A stretch of 64,000 nucleotides of DNA from Panulirus ornatus (taxonomy: Eukaryota; Arthropoda; Malacostraca; Decapoda; Palinuridae), in assembly GCF_036320965.1 (NCBI RefSeq), contig NC_092238.1, positions 21,361,286-21,425,285 on the forward strand. The letters run 5' to 3'. Positions 38,553 through 54,205 of this stretch are shown here, piece by piece. The position numbers and the translations under genes are program-made. How positions within the stretch are numbered: position 1 is the first letter of the stretch; the number at the start of each line of letters is the position of its first letter. The notes beneath the pieces are model-generated. The model was not told where the DNA came from. It saw only the letters and a program-made list of their open reading frames with translations, and made no database searches.

Positions 38553-40851
38553 AGCCATTTTTGCTTTCCGAGGTAATGTTCTCGACTTCCACACATTCTT
38601 CAAGACTCCCAGGATTTTCGCCCCCTCCCCCATCCTATGATTTACTTCCGCTTCCATGGTTCCATCCGCTGCCAAAACCACTCCCAGATATCTAAAACAC
38701 TTTACTTCCTCCAGTTTTTCTCCATTCAAACTTACCTCCAAATTGACTTGACCCTCAACCCTACTGTACCTAATAACCTTGCTCTTTTTCACATTTACCC
38801 TTAACTTTCTTCTTTCACACACTTTACCAAACTCAGTCACCAGCTTCTGCAGTTTCTCACATGAATCAGCCACCAACGCTGTATCATCAGCGAACAACAA
38901 CTGACTCACTTCCCAAGCTCTCTCATCCACAACAGACTGCATACTTACCCCTCTTTCCAAAACTCTTGCATTCACCTCCCTAACAACCCCATCCATAAAC
39001 AAATTTAACAACCATGGAGACATCACACACCTCTGCCGCAAACCTACATTCACTGAGAACCAATCACTTTCCTCTCTTCCTACACGTACACATGCCTTAC
39101 ATCCTCGATAAAAACTTTTCACTGCTTCTAACAACTTTCCTCCCACACCATATATTCTTAATACCTTCTACAGAGCATCTCTATCAACTCTATCATATGC
39201 CTTCTCCAGATCCATAAATGCTACATACAAATCCATTTGCTTTTCTAAGTATTTCTCACATACATTCTTCAAAGCAAACACCTGATCCACACATCCTCTA
39301 CCACTTCTGAAACCACACTGCTCTTCCCCAATCTGATGCTCTGTACATGCCTTGACCCTCTCAATCAATACCCTCCCATATAATTTACCAGGAATACTCA
39401 ACAAACTTATACCTCTGTAATTTGAGCACTCACTCTTATCCCCTTTGCCTTTGTACAATGGCACTATGCACGCATTCCGCCAATCCTCACGCACCTCACC
39501 ATGAGTCATACATACATTAAATAACCTTACCAACCAGTCAACAATACAGTCACCCCCTTTTTTAATAAATTCCACTGCAATACCATCCAAACCTGCTGCC
39601 TTGCCGGCTTTCATCTTCCGCAAAGCTTTTACTACCTCTTCTCTGTTTACCAAATCATTTTCCCTAACCCTCTCACTTTGCACACCACCTCGACCAAAAC
39701 ACCCTATATCTGCCACTCTATCATCAAACGCATTCAACAAACCTTCAAAATACTCACTCCATCTCCTTCTCACATCACCACTACTTGTTATCACCTCCCG
39801 ATTTGCGCCCTTCACTGAAGTTCCCATTTGCTCCCTTGTCTTACGCACTTTATTTACCTCCTTCCAGAACATCTTTTTATTCTCCCTAAAATTTAATGAT
39901 ATTCTCTCACCCCAACTCTCATTTGCCCTTCTTTTCACCTCTTGCACCTTTCTCTTGACCTCCTGTCTCTTTCTTTTATACATCTCCCACTCAATTGCAT
40001 TTTTTCCCTGCAAAAATCGTCCAAATGCCTCTCTCTTCTCTTTCACTAATACTCTTACTTCTTCATCCCACCACTCACTACCCTTTCTAATCAACCCACC
40101 TCCCACTCTTCTCATGCCACAAGCATCTTTTGCGCAATCCATCACTGATTCCCTAAATACATCCCATTCCTCCCCCACTCCCCCTACTTCCATTGATCTC
40201 ACCTTTTTCCATTCTGTACTCAGTAACTCCTGGTACTTCCTCACACAGGTCTCCTTCCCAAGCTCACTTACTCTCACCACCCTCTTCACCCCAACATTCA
40301 CTCTTCTTTTCTGAAAACCCATACAAATCTTCACCTTAGCCTCCACAAGATAATGATCAGACATCCCTCCAGTTTTACCTCTCAGCACATTAACATCCAA
40401 AAGTCTCTCTTTCGCACGCCTGTCAATTAACACGTAATCCAATAACGCTCTCTGGCCATCTCTCCTACTTACATAAGTATACTTATGTATATCTCGCAGG
40501 TATTCCCAATCATCAGTCCTTTTTCAGCACATAAATCTACAAGCTCTTCACCATTTCCATTTACAACACTGAACACCCCATGTATACCAATTATTCCCTC
40601 AACTGCCACATTACTCACCTTTGCATTCAAATCACCCATCACTATGACCCGGTCTCGTGCATCAAAACCACTAACACACTCATTCAGCTGCTCCCAAAAC
40701 ACTTGCCTCTCATGATCTTTCTTCTCATGCCCGGGTGCATATGCACCAATAATCACCCACCTCTCTCCATCAACTTTCAGTTTTACCCATATTAATCGAG
40801 AATTTACTTTCTTACATTCTATCACATACTCCCATAACTCCTGTTTCAGGA

Positions 40852-40853
<2 letters not shown>
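38553..40853 (-). mobile_element. E22: long RTE-like copy lacking both ends
   Basis: Minus strand from TLSRKAKMG (the C-terminal tail and 3' UTR are absent) to the LLKQEL block of the EN. TGG to TAG near 39168 splits the RT. The ten-base loss near 40498 in GNTWFKKRD is identical to that in E1, marking common descent. The EN side ends in a TA array. Confidence 0.92.
39168..40442 (-). pseudogene. EN C-terminus, linker and RT N-terminal half of E22
   Basis: 424 residues: [34 protein letters not shown], the linker, [45 protein letters not shown]. The rest of the RT, with GLRQRCVMSPWLLNL and FADDTALVAD, is in frame 39146-38553 beyond the stop. Confidence 0.8.

Positions 40854-42716
<1,863 letters not shown>

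Positions 42717-42806
<90 letters not shown>
42717..42806. repeat. (TA)n array between E23 and E24
   Basis: TA array of 90 bases. Confidence 0.9.
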
Positions 42807-45021
<2,215 letters not shown>

Positions 45022-45270
45022 CTTTCTTTTCTTCTTTCATACTATTCGCCATTTCCCGCGTCAGCGAGGTAGCGTTAAGAACAGAGGACTGGGCCTCTGA
45101 GGAAACATCCTCATCCAGCCCCCTTCTCTGTTCCTTCCTTTGGAAAAAAAAAAAAAAAAAAAAAAAAGAGAGAGGGGAGGATTTCTAGCCCCCTGCTCCC
45201 TTCCCTTTTAGTCGACTTCTACGACACGCAGGGAATACGTGGGAAGTATTCTTTCTCCCCTATCCCCAGG

Positions 45271-45272
<2 letters not shown>
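45022..45272 (-). mobile_element. S1: short non-autonomous element with RTE-like ends
   Basis: Read on the minus strand: the 5' ~95 bases match the RTE-like 5' end (GGGATAGGGG, ACTTCCCACGTATTCC, GGAAATCCTCCCCTC). Then come a T run, an AGAAGGAACAGAGA block, and a 3' hairpin CGCTACCTCGCTGACGCGGG like the RTE-like terminal hairpin, then a pyrimidine/purine tail and (TA)n. It has no ORF and no clear Pol III boxes. Seven relatives occur here; none carries EN or RT. Confidence 0.8.

Positions 45273-45358
<86 letters not shown>
45273..45358. repeat. (TA)n array
   Basis: TA array of 86 bases between S1 and the mini 3' end E25. Confidence 0.9.
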
Positions 45359-45360
<2 letters not shown>

Positions 45361-45403
45361 CCGCGGGAGACAGCGACGAGGTATAAAAAAAAGAAAAAAA
45401 AAA
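45359..45403 (+). mobile_element. E25: 45-bp RTE-like 3' terminus
   Basis: Only the right arm of the terminal hairpin (CGCGGGAGACAGCGAC) and an A-rich tail, followed by TA. Confidence 0.7.
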
Positions 45404-45422
45404 TATATATATATATATATAT

Positions 45423-45479
45423 CTTCTTTCTTTCTTTTAAACTAATTGCCATTTCCCGCGTTAGCGAGGTAGCGTTAAG

Positions 45480-45482
<3 letters not shown>
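45423..45482 (-). mobile_element. S2: 3' end fragment of the S family
   Basis: T/C-rich tail plus the hairpin (TTAGCGAGGTAGCGTTAAGAAC), cut by TA on the other side. Confidence 0.75.

Positions 45483-45567
<85 letters not shown>
45483..45567. repeat. (TA)n array
   Basis: TA array of 85 bases, the tail of S3. Confidence 0.9.
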
Positions 45568-45572
<5 letters not shown>

Positions 45573-45782
45573 TTTTTTCTTTTCTTTTAAACTATTAGCC
45601 ATTTCCCGCGTTAGAGAGGTAGCGTTAAGAACAGAGGACTGGGTATTTTTTGGAATATCCTCACCTGGCCCCCTCTGTTCCTTCTTTTGGAAAATTAAAA
45701 AAAAAAAAACGAGAGGGGAGGATTTCCAGCCCCCCGCTCCCTCCCTCTCTTTTTTTTTTTTTTAATTTTCCAAAAGAAGGAA

Positions 45783-45784
<2 letters not shown>
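45568..45784 (-). mobile_element. S3: S-family copy with foldback end
   Basis: Lacks the outermost 5' part. Its last ~38 bases (45747-45784) are the inverted copy of its own internal T-run/CCAAAAGAAGGA block, so the RNA or DNA could fold back. TA follows. Confidence 0.75.

Positions 45785-45860
<76 letters not shown>
45785..45860. repeat. (TA)n array
   Basis: TA array of 76 bases bordering low-copy DNA. Confidence 0.9.
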
Positions 45861-45863
<3 letters not shown>

Positions 45864-46431
45864 CTTGTTAAATGTGTTCTTGTTAAAGTAAGAGCTGGGT
45901 TGAGGTGATTTTCTTTTTTTTTTAATATTCATAAGTTCCAAATGCCATATCCGTAAAGAAAACTTTACCAAATTCAGTTACTAATGTAAAAAGATATTCA
46001 GATTTTCTTTGTTGGTACATTTTACAATTAAATGAAATGTATGGAAAAACATGTGATTGAATGACTAGGGTATGATTACACATTATTTCTGCAATATTTT
46101 CTCTTGTTTTAGTGTATGTTGTGTACCTGTTAGGCTTAGAATATTATACAGTTAACTTTGACCGACCATGTTTCCATTTAGGAAGTGAAAAGACCCGAAT
46201 TCCTTAACTTTTCTCCTGAGAATTCTCAGCTTATAAGCAAACTTTGCGAACTTTCCAATGACAGACATTCAGTATGTATGCCTTTGAGATGTAGGCATTT
46301 CAGACACTGATATTCCAAAGACAGACATTTTGTGGGTAAACTTATGTGATTATACCTCGCTGACGTGGGAGGCTGTGATTAGGTATGATGGGATGAATAA
46401 ATAAAAGATTAATATATTTCATTTTTTTTCC
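45861..46431. other. Low-copy AT-rich DNA
   Basis: No gene seen. An imperfect direct repeat built on GACAGACATT occurs near 46260 and 46320. Confidence 0.4.
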
Positions 46432-46715
46432 ATATTATTTGATCCCTGTTTCCCACATCAGTGAGGTAGCAACAGGAAGCGGATGAAGAAAGACCCATCA
46501 ACTCATATACATACACGTACATATACATACTAATAATACTCATACACGGACATATACATACTTGCTTGCCTTTATCCATTCTTGGCGCCACCCTGCCCCT
46601 CAGGAAACAGCATCGCCACCCCCTGCATCAGTGAGATAGCACCAGAAAAACGGACAAAAAAACCAACATTCGTTCACGCTCAGTCTCTATTTGTCATATA
46701 CTCAAAAACACTCAA
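46432..46715 (-). mobile_element. E26: ancient RTE-like B-type 3' UTR relic
   Basis: Diverged but ordered match to the B-type 3' UTR: hairpin-like TTCCCACATCAGTGAGGTAG, a CATATACATACA microsatellite block, the CCATTCTTGGCGCCACCCTG block, a second AGTGAGATAGC module, then CATTCGTTCACGCTCAGTCT. No coding part remains. Confidence 0.65.
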
Positions 46716-47156
46716 CTAGTGTAGAAATTTAGATAACAAATTACTCTTAGTTTGTTACCATACTTAGCATGGATTAATGATATTTTATTCTATACAATAG
46801 AGAGAATATTGCAGAAATATGCAAAGCATTTTTCGGTTGATATGAGTAAGTACAGTGTGAAACTCAGTACGATACTGGATACTTGACATGACATTGTTGT
46901 TTTTTTGTAAGTTCATGCTGTTATTATTGTTGATTTTATAGATATCAAAACTAGATTTACTTGACAAAACTATGTTTATAGGACACTGATTTTCTTGATT
47001 GTCTTAGTATTAGTGGTACAGCTAATTAAGCATTGATACATTATGGTATTATGATTGTAATTTTTCTTAAACAGTTGACTGTGAAAGGAACAACTACATT
47101 GTTGTGGTGTTCCATTCTGCTTTTCATCATAATGAAATTGTGTTTATATCTCTTAA
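46716..47156. other. Low-copy AT-rich DNA
   Basis: No shared repeats and no convincing frame. Confidence 0.4.
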
Positions 47157-47625
<469 letters not shown>

Positions 47626-47871
47626 TTTTTTTCTTTTTTTTCAAATTATTCGACATTTCCCGCATCAGCAAGGTAGCGTTAAGAACAGAGGACTGGGCCT
47701 GTGGGGGAACATCCTCTCCTGGCCTCCTTCTCTGTTCCTTCTTTTGGAAAATTAAGAAAAAAAAAAAACTAGAGGGGAGGATTTCCAGCCCCCCGCTCCC
47801 TCCCCTTTTAGTCGCCTACTACGACACGCAGGGAATGCGTTGGAAGTATTCTTTCTCCCCTATCCCCAGGG

Positions 47872-47873
<2 letters not shown>
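47626..47873 (-). mobile_element. S5: S-family copy, minus strand
   Basis: Complete structure: tail, hairpin, internal block, T/A run, and the RTE-like 5' end at the right (TATCCCCAGGGATAA). Confidence 0.83.

Positions 47874-47953
<80 letters not shown>
47874..47953. repeat. (TA)n tail of E27
   Basis: TA array of 80 bases. Confidence 0.9.
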
Positions 47954-47957
<4 letters not shown>

Positions 47958-48988
47958 ATATTTATTTTAATTTGTCGCTGTCTCCCGCGTTTGCGAGGTA
48001 GCGCAAGGAAACAGACGAAAGAATGGCCAACCCGCCCACATACTCATGTATATACATACACGTCCACACACGCAAATATACATACCTATACATCTCAATG
48101 TACACATATATATACACACACAGACATATACCTATATACACATGTAAATAATTCATACTGTCTACCTTTAATTGTTCCCATCGCCACCTCGCCACACATG
48201 GAATAACAACCCCCTCCCCCCTCATGTGTGCGAGGTAGCGCTAGGAAAAGACAACAAAGGCCCCATTCGTTCACACTCAGTCTCTACCTGTCATGTAATA
48301 ATGCACCGAAAGCACAGCTCCCTTTCCATATCCAGGCCCCACAGAACTTTCTATGGTTTACCCAAGACGCTTCACATGCCCTGGTTCAATCCATTGACAG
48401 CACGTCGACCCCGGTATACCACATCGTTCTAATTCACTCTATTCCTTACCCGCCTTTCACCCTCCTGCATGTTCAGGCCCCGATCACTCAAAATCTTTTT
48501 CACTCCATCTCTCCACCTCCAATTTGGTCTCCCACTTCTCCTCGTTCCCTACACCTCTGACACATATATCCTCTTGGTCAATCTTTCCTCATTCATTCTC
48601 TCCATGTGACCATTTCAAAACACCCTCTTGTGCTCTCTCAACCACATTCTTTTATTTCCACACATCTCTCTTACCCTTACATTACTTACTCGATCAAACC
48701 ACCTCACACCACATATTGCCCTCAAACATCTCATTTCCAGCACATCCACCCTCCTGCGCACAACTCTATCCATAGCCCACGCCTCGCAACCATACAACAT
48801 TGTTGGAACCACTATTCCTTCAAACATACCCATTTTTGCTTTCCGAGATAATGTTCTCGACTTCCAAACATTCTTCAAGGCTCCCAGAACTTTCGCCCCC
48901 TCCCCCACCCTATGATTCACTTCCGCTTCCATGGTTCCATCCGCTGCCAGATCCACTCCCAGATATCTAAAACACTTTACTTCCCCCA
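47954..48988 (-). mobile_element. E27: RTE-like 3' third, B-type
   Basis: Complete B-type 3' UTR with both hairpin modules (near 47990 and 48230), then the C-terminal region to the [12 protein letters not shown] block, where it is cut by the Penelope-like fragment. The frame is disrupted near 48610 (WFGHMERM block). Confidence 0.88.
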
Positions 48989-49439
48989 GTTGTTGACTAA
49001 ATCTACATTGTTCATGATATTAGAACTTGATACCTTACCCACTAAAGGGCTTAATAAAGAAACTGACCATTTTGACAATTTATATGTGATGGAGTCTACT
49101 GAACTCACTATAGGTCTTGCTGGAAAATTCTGTTTATGTGTTTTGATAAGTCCATACATATATGGCAATGACAAAGATTACAAAGATGATGTAAGATGAT
49201 AAGTTTAATAACGCTCATTGTATGTTTTGGACAATCACATGTTTACCAAATGGCATCCTAGCTTCGTCTCTTCGATGTATATCAACTGACTGTTATATTT
49301 CTCTGTTGTGTCTCCCCTGAATATATGATTATTACACTAAAGTGCACTTGGGAACTTTTCTTGTTTCATTTTCACCGTGGATTCATAAGAATATCTTGAT
49401 CACGCGCAAAATTGTCATCCTTTCCAACATTATATATAT
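48989..49439. mobile_element. PLE-A: Penelope-like fragment with opposed halves
   Basis: The left half (48989-49194) is minus strand and encodes the start of a Penelope-type RT (YMYGLIKTHKQNFPARPIVS, then YKLSKWSVSLLSPLVGK). The right half (49195-49439) is plus strand and matches the 3' flank of PLE-B at about 53612-53843. The two pieces therefore face away from each other, a rearranged layout often described for Penelope elements. Dead. Confidence 0.75.
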
Positions 49440-49973
49440 GTGATTGGGAATACCTGGTTTAAAAAGCGAGATATACATAAGTATACGTATGTAAGTAGGA
49501 GAGATGGCCAGAGAGCGTTATTGGATTACGTGTTAATTGATAGACGCACGAAAGAGAGACTTTTGGATGTTAATGTGCTGAGAGGTGCAACTGGAGGGAT
49601 GTCTGATCATTATCTTGTGGAGGCGAAGGTGAAGATTTGTGGGGGTTTTCAGAAAAGAAGAGAGAATGTTTGGGTGAAGAGAGTGGTGAGAGTAAGTGAG
49701 CTTTGGAAGGAGACTTGTCTGAGGAAGTGCCAGGAGAGACTAAGTACAGAATGGAAAAAGGTGAGAACAAAGGAGGTAAGGGGAGTGGGGGAGGAATGGG
49801 ATGTATTTAGGGAAGTAGTCATGGCTTGCGCAAAAGATGCTTGTGGCATGAGAAGCGTGGGAGGTGGGTTGATTAGAAAAGGTAGTGAGTGGTGGGATGA
49901 AGAAGTAAGATTATTAGTGAAAGAGAAGAGAGAGGAATTTGGACGATTTTTGCAGGGAAAAAATGCAAATTAG
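49440..49973 (+). pseudogene. Endonuclease C-terminal fragment of E28
   Basis: 177 residues: [47 protein letters not shown] and the linker to FGRFLQGKNAN-stop. The N-terminal EN half is missing. Confidence 0.75.
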
Positions 49974-51859
49974 TGGGAGAGGTATAAAAGAAAGAGGCAG
50001 GAGGTCAAGAGAAAGGTGCAAGAGGTGAAAAATAGGGCAAATGAGAGTTGGGGTGAGAGAGTATCATTAAATTTCAGGGAGAAGAAAAAGATGTTTTGGA
50101 AGGGGGTAAATAAAGTGCGTAAGACAAGGAAGCAAATGGGAACTTCAGTGAAGGGGGATAATGGGGAGGTGATAACAAGTAGTGGTGATGTGAGAAGGAG
50201 ATGGATTGAGTATTTTGAAGGTTCGTTGAATGTGTTTGATGATTGAGTGGCAGATATAGGGTGTTTTGGTCGAGGTGATGTGCAAAGTGAGATGGTTAGG
50301 GAAAATGATTTGGTAAACAGAGAAGAGGTAGTAAAAGCTTTGCGGAAGATGAAAGCCGGCAAGGCAGCGGGTTTGGATGGTATTGCCGTGGAATTTATTA
50401 AAAAAGGGGGTGACTGTATTGTTGACTGGTTGGTAAGGTTATTTAATGTATGTATGATTCATGGTGAAGTGCCTGAGGATTGGCGGAATGCTTGCATAGT
50501 GCCATTGTAGAAAGGGGAAGGGGATAAGAGTGAGTGCTCAAATTACAGAGGTATAAGTTTGTTGAGTATTCCTGGGAAATTATATGGGAAGGTATTGATT
50601 GAGAGGGTGAAGGCATGCACAGAGCATCAGATTGGTCGAGGTGATGTGCAAAGTGAGAGGGTTAGGGAAAATGATTTGGTAAACAGAGAAGAGGTAGTAA
50701 AAGCTTTGCGGAAGATGAAAGCCGGCAAGGCAGCGGGTTTGGATGGTATTGCCGTGGAATTTATTAAAAAAGGGGGTGACTGTATTGTTGACTGGTTGGT
50801 AAGTTTATTTAATGTATGTATGATTCATGGTGAAGTGCCTGAGGATTGGCGGAATGCTTGCATAGTGCCATTGTAGAAAGGGAAAGGGGATAAGAGTGAG
50901 TGCTCAAATTACAGAGGTATAAGTTTGTTGAGTATTCCTGGGAAATTATATGGGAGGGTATTGATTGAGAGGGTGAAGGCATGCACAGAGCATCAGATTG
51001 GGGAAGAGCAGTGTGGTTTCAGAAGTGGTAGAGGATGTGTGGATCAGGTGTTTGCTTTGAAGAATGTATGTGAGAAATACTAAGAAAAGCAAATGGATTT
51101 GTATGTAGCATGGAGTATGTAGTATGTAGTATGGAGAAGGCATATGATAGAGTTGATAGAGATGCTCTGTGGAAGGTATTAACGATATATGGTGTGGGAG
51201 GCAAGTTGTTAGAAGCAGTGAAAAGTTTTTATCGAGGATGTAAGGCATGTGTACGTGTAGGAAGAGAGGAAAGTGATTGGTTCTCAGTGAATGTAGGTTT
51301 GCGGCAGGGGTGTGTGATGTCTCCATGGTTGTTTAATTTGTTTGTGGATGGGGCTGTTAGGGAGGTGAATGCAAGAGTTTTGGAATGAGGGGCAAGTATG
51401 CAGTCTGCTGTGGATGAGAGAGCTTGGGAAGTGAGTCAGTTGTTGTTCGCTGATGATACAGCGCTGGTGGCTGATTCATGTGAGAAACTGCAGAAGCTGG
51501 TGACTGAGTTTGATAAAGTGTGTGAAAGAAGAAAGTTAAGAGTAAATGTGAATAAGAGTAAGGTTATTAGGTACAGTAGGGTTGAGGGTCAAGTCAATTG
51601 CGAGGTAAGTTTTGAATGGAGAAAAACTGGAGGAAGTGAAGTGTTTTAGATATCTGGGAGTGGATCTGGCAGCGGATGGAACCATGGAAGTGATTCATAG
51701 GGTGGGGGAGGGGGCGAATGTTCTGGGAGCCTTGAAGAATGTGTGGAAGTCGAAAACATTATCTTGGAAAGCAAAAATGGGTATGTTTGGAGGCATAGTG
51801 GTTCCAACAATGTTGTATGGTTGCGAGGCGTGGACTATGGATAGAGTTGTGCGGAGGAG
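49440..51859 (+). mobile_element. E28: RTE-like copy with internal tandem duplication, runs into gap
   Basis: Plus strand from the [11 protein letters not shown] block of the EN through the RT to LYGCEAWTMDRVVRR at the N gap. A 366-bp block (50268-50633) covering [11 protein letters not shown] to TEHQIG is repeated at 50634-50999; both copies share the same TAG in the VPLYKGK block. Other stops lie near 49970, 50243, 51081 and 51386, and a small TAGTATGGAG-type repeat replaces motif A near 51110-51135. Confidence 0.9.
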
Positions 51860-51959
51860 NNNNNNNNNNNNNNNNNNNNNNNNNNNNNNNNNNNNNNNNN
51901 NNNNNNNNNNNNNNNNNNNNNNNNNNNNNNNNNNNNNNNNNNNNNNNNNNNNNNNNNNN
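51860..51959. other. Assembly gap (100 N)
   Basis: Exactly 100 N, a conventional placeholder. The flanks are RTE-like sequence in opposite orientation, so the true structure is unresolved. Confidence 0.98.
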
Positions 51960-52211
51960 TTTCATCCACAACAGATTGCATACTTGCCCCTCTTTCCAAA
52001 ACTCTTGCATTCACATCCCTAACAACCCCATCCATAAATGAATTAAACAACCATGGAGACATCACACACCCCTGCCGCAAACCTACATTCACTGAGAACC
52101 AATCACTTTCCTCTCTTCCTACACGTACACATGCCTTACATCCTCGATAAAAACTTTTCACTGCTTCTAACAGCTTGCCTCCCACACCATATATTCTTAA
52201 TACCTTCCACA
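51960..52211 (-). mobile_element. E29: short RTE-like RT fragment
   Basis: Minus strand from the ASMQSVVDE block through [20 protein letters not shown] to [13 protein letters not shown], bounded by the gap and PLE-B. Confidence 0.88.
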
Positions 52212-52227
52212 GGTTAATAATGGATAT

Positions 52228-52855
52228 ATGAGCATACATTGCTATGGACTTATCAAAACATATAAACAGAATTTTCCATCAACACCTATAGTGAGTTCAG
52301 TAGGCTCCATCACATATGAATTGTCAAAATGGTTAGTTTCTTTATTAAGCCCTTTAGTGGGTAAGGTATCAAATTCTAATATCAAGAACAATGTAGATTT
52401 AGTCAACAAGCTAAACAATATCAATGTTAATTTTGATTTCAAACGAGTCAGCTTTGATGTTTCCTCACTTTTCACTATAGTTCCAGTTGATGACCTTCTA
52501 GAATATTTATTTGATGTCTTCGATGATATTCATTTACCTGCTTCAAAGTCTGTTTTCATTGAACTGATAAAATTGTGTATAAAAGACTGTATTTCAGTTC
52601 AATGGAGATTATTATGCTCAAAAATTTGGTACGGTAATGGGTAACCCTCTTTCACCTGTACTAAGTAATCTTTATATGGAATTTTTTGAAACAAAATTAA
52701 TAAAGGTTATCTTGCCTTCTAATGCAATTTGGTTTAGGTATGTAGATGATGTTCTTCGTGTTTGGCAAAAAAATTCAAATTTACTAGTATTTCTCCCCTC
52801 ACTCAACAATTTAGGACCTTCCATCAAATATACTGTAGAAAATAAAAATTTTTAG
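52228..52855 (+). pseudogene. Penelope-type reverse transcriptase of PLE-B
   Basis: Two frames. 52228-52644 carries CYGLIKTYKQNFPSTPIVSS, WLVSLLSPLVGK and the motif A-like block VSFDVSSLFTIVPVDDLLEYL. 52637-52855 carries MGNPLSPVLSNLYMEFFE (motif B) and the catalytic RYVDD at 52736-52750. An indel near 52600 separates them. It lacks the N-terminal part. All catalytic Asp are visible, but the protein cannot be made from one frame. Confidence 0.82.
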
Positions 52856-53310
52856 ATTGCATGATCCATAGGCAAGGAAACAAGTTTAAGTTTAGCATAT
52901 ACAGAAAATCTACCAATATATGCTCATATATCCATTATTAATCATCATAACATAACAAAGTTAAATTATCATCATTTCATTCTATGTTCCTTGGGGCATT
53001 ACCTATTTGCAGTCCAGAGTTTAATGACGATGAGTTTGAGAGAATATATTCCATTGGATCTAAGTTAAAGTACCCTAGATAAATTTCTGATAAATTTCTT
53101 AAGTTAACAAAGAAATCATTTTATAGAGTTGAGCCCAAACCTCCCATTGACACCAAGAATCTTTTGGTTCTTCCTTTTGATAATAATTTCACTTTACTTC
53201 CCATGTTGCTTAAATCTTTTAATGTAAATGTTGCCTTCAGCAGCAGTAATACAATATAGAATACCTTAAACAGAAATTCACCAGAAAATTCTCTTAGATG
53301 CATCTCTAAA

Positions 53311-53577
53311 GTGCCATGTGGAAATTGTGGTAAATACTATGTTGGGCAGACTAGTAAATATCTTTTCGTTAGACTTAAGCAACATCAATATAGAGTAAGA
53401 ACAGGACAAGAATCAAATGCCTTATTTAATCACGATAAAAACTATGATCATTGTATTGACCGGAGTAATGCCATCTCAGTTCTTAACTCAAACACAATTA
53501 CCACGAGAAATACCATTGAACCTTCCATTATTAGATACACAAAGAATTATAATCTTAATATTAGTGATGGTCTATAG
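53311..53577 (+). pseudogene. GIY-YIG endonuclease domain of PLE-B
   Basis: 88 residues: CGNCGKYYVGQTSKYL (the GIY...YIG equivalent GKYYVGQT, preceded by two cysteines as in Penelope proteins), then RLKQH, ALFNHDKNYDHCID, and IEPSIIRYTKN, where the Glu is the expected catalytic position. It ends early at a TAG just after SDGL. The upstream part (52860-53300) is RT thumb/linker in broken frames. Confidence 0.82.
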
Positions 53578-53839
53578 AAATTAGATAACTTTATTCTTGA
53601 TACAATTTATAAAATGATAAGTTTATGAACGCTCATTTTCTGGCTTGGACAATCATACATGATTACCAAATGGTGTCCTAACTTCGTCTATTCGATGTAT
53701 ATCAACAGATATATTTTTCTCTTGTGTCTCCCCCGATGATGTGACTATTACACGTAAGTGCACTTGAGAACTTACCGTGTTTCATTTTCCCCGTGGACTC
53801 AAAAGAATATCTTGATCACGAGCAAAATTGTGATCCTTC

Positions 53840-53843
<4 letters not shown>

Positions 53844-53918
<75 letters not shown>
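53844..53918. repeat. (TA)n array
   Basis: TA array between the PLE-B 3' end and the tail of S6. Confidence 0.9.
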
Positions 53919-53921
<3 letters not shown>

Positions 53922-54149
53922 CTTTTTTCTTTCAAACTATTCGCCATTTCCCGCATTAGCGAGGTAGCGTTAAGAACAGAGGACTGGGCCTTTGAGGGAA
54001 TACCCTCACCTGGCCCAATTCTCTGTTCCTTCTTTTGGAAAATTAAAAAAAAACGAGAGGGGAGGATTTCCAGCCCCCCGCTCCCTCCCCTTTTAGTCGC
54101 CTTCTACGACACGCAGGGAATACGTGGGAAGTATTCTTTCTCCCCTATC

Positions 54150-54151
<2 letters not shown>
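53919..54151 (-). mobile_element. S6: S-family copy, minus strand
   Basis: Complete from tail and hairpin (GCATTAGCGAGGTAGCGTTA) to the RTE-like 5' end, which stops at TATCCCC and meets TA. Confidence 0.83.

Positions 54152-54199
<48 letters not shown>
54152..54199. repeat. (TA)n tail of E30
   Basis: Short TA array. Confidence 0.85.

Positions 54200-54205
<6 letters not shown>

Larger units (their letters stand above)
52212..53843 (+). mobile_element. PLE-B: Penelope-like retroelement with GIY-YIG endonuclease
   Basis: Domain order is RT then a C-terminal GIY-YIG nuclease, the hallmark of Penelope-like elements. The 5' end is truncated just before the first RT motif. Its first ~23 bases (52214-52236) are the inverted copy of 52919-52941 inside the element. 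The 3' flank (53612-53843) matches PLE-A and is followed by TA. The coding region is split by frameshifts near 52600 and 52860-53300 and by a stop at 53577. Confidence 0.88.

Noticed and set aside
38553..39146. 404-residue frame that continues from RT into a Ser/Phe/Leu-rich tail at 37932
   Set aside because: Chance fusion across the E22/E21 head-to-head junction: real RT joined to antisense of E21.
46409..46967. Two 60-codon minus-strand frames in low-copy DNA
   Set aside because: One overlaps the UTR relic E26; the other is Asn/Ser-rich AT sequence without conserved features.
48989..49194. Retron or telomerase-type RT
   Set aside because: The YGLIKTHKQ block and the downstream GIY-YIG in the sister copy fix it as Penelope-like.
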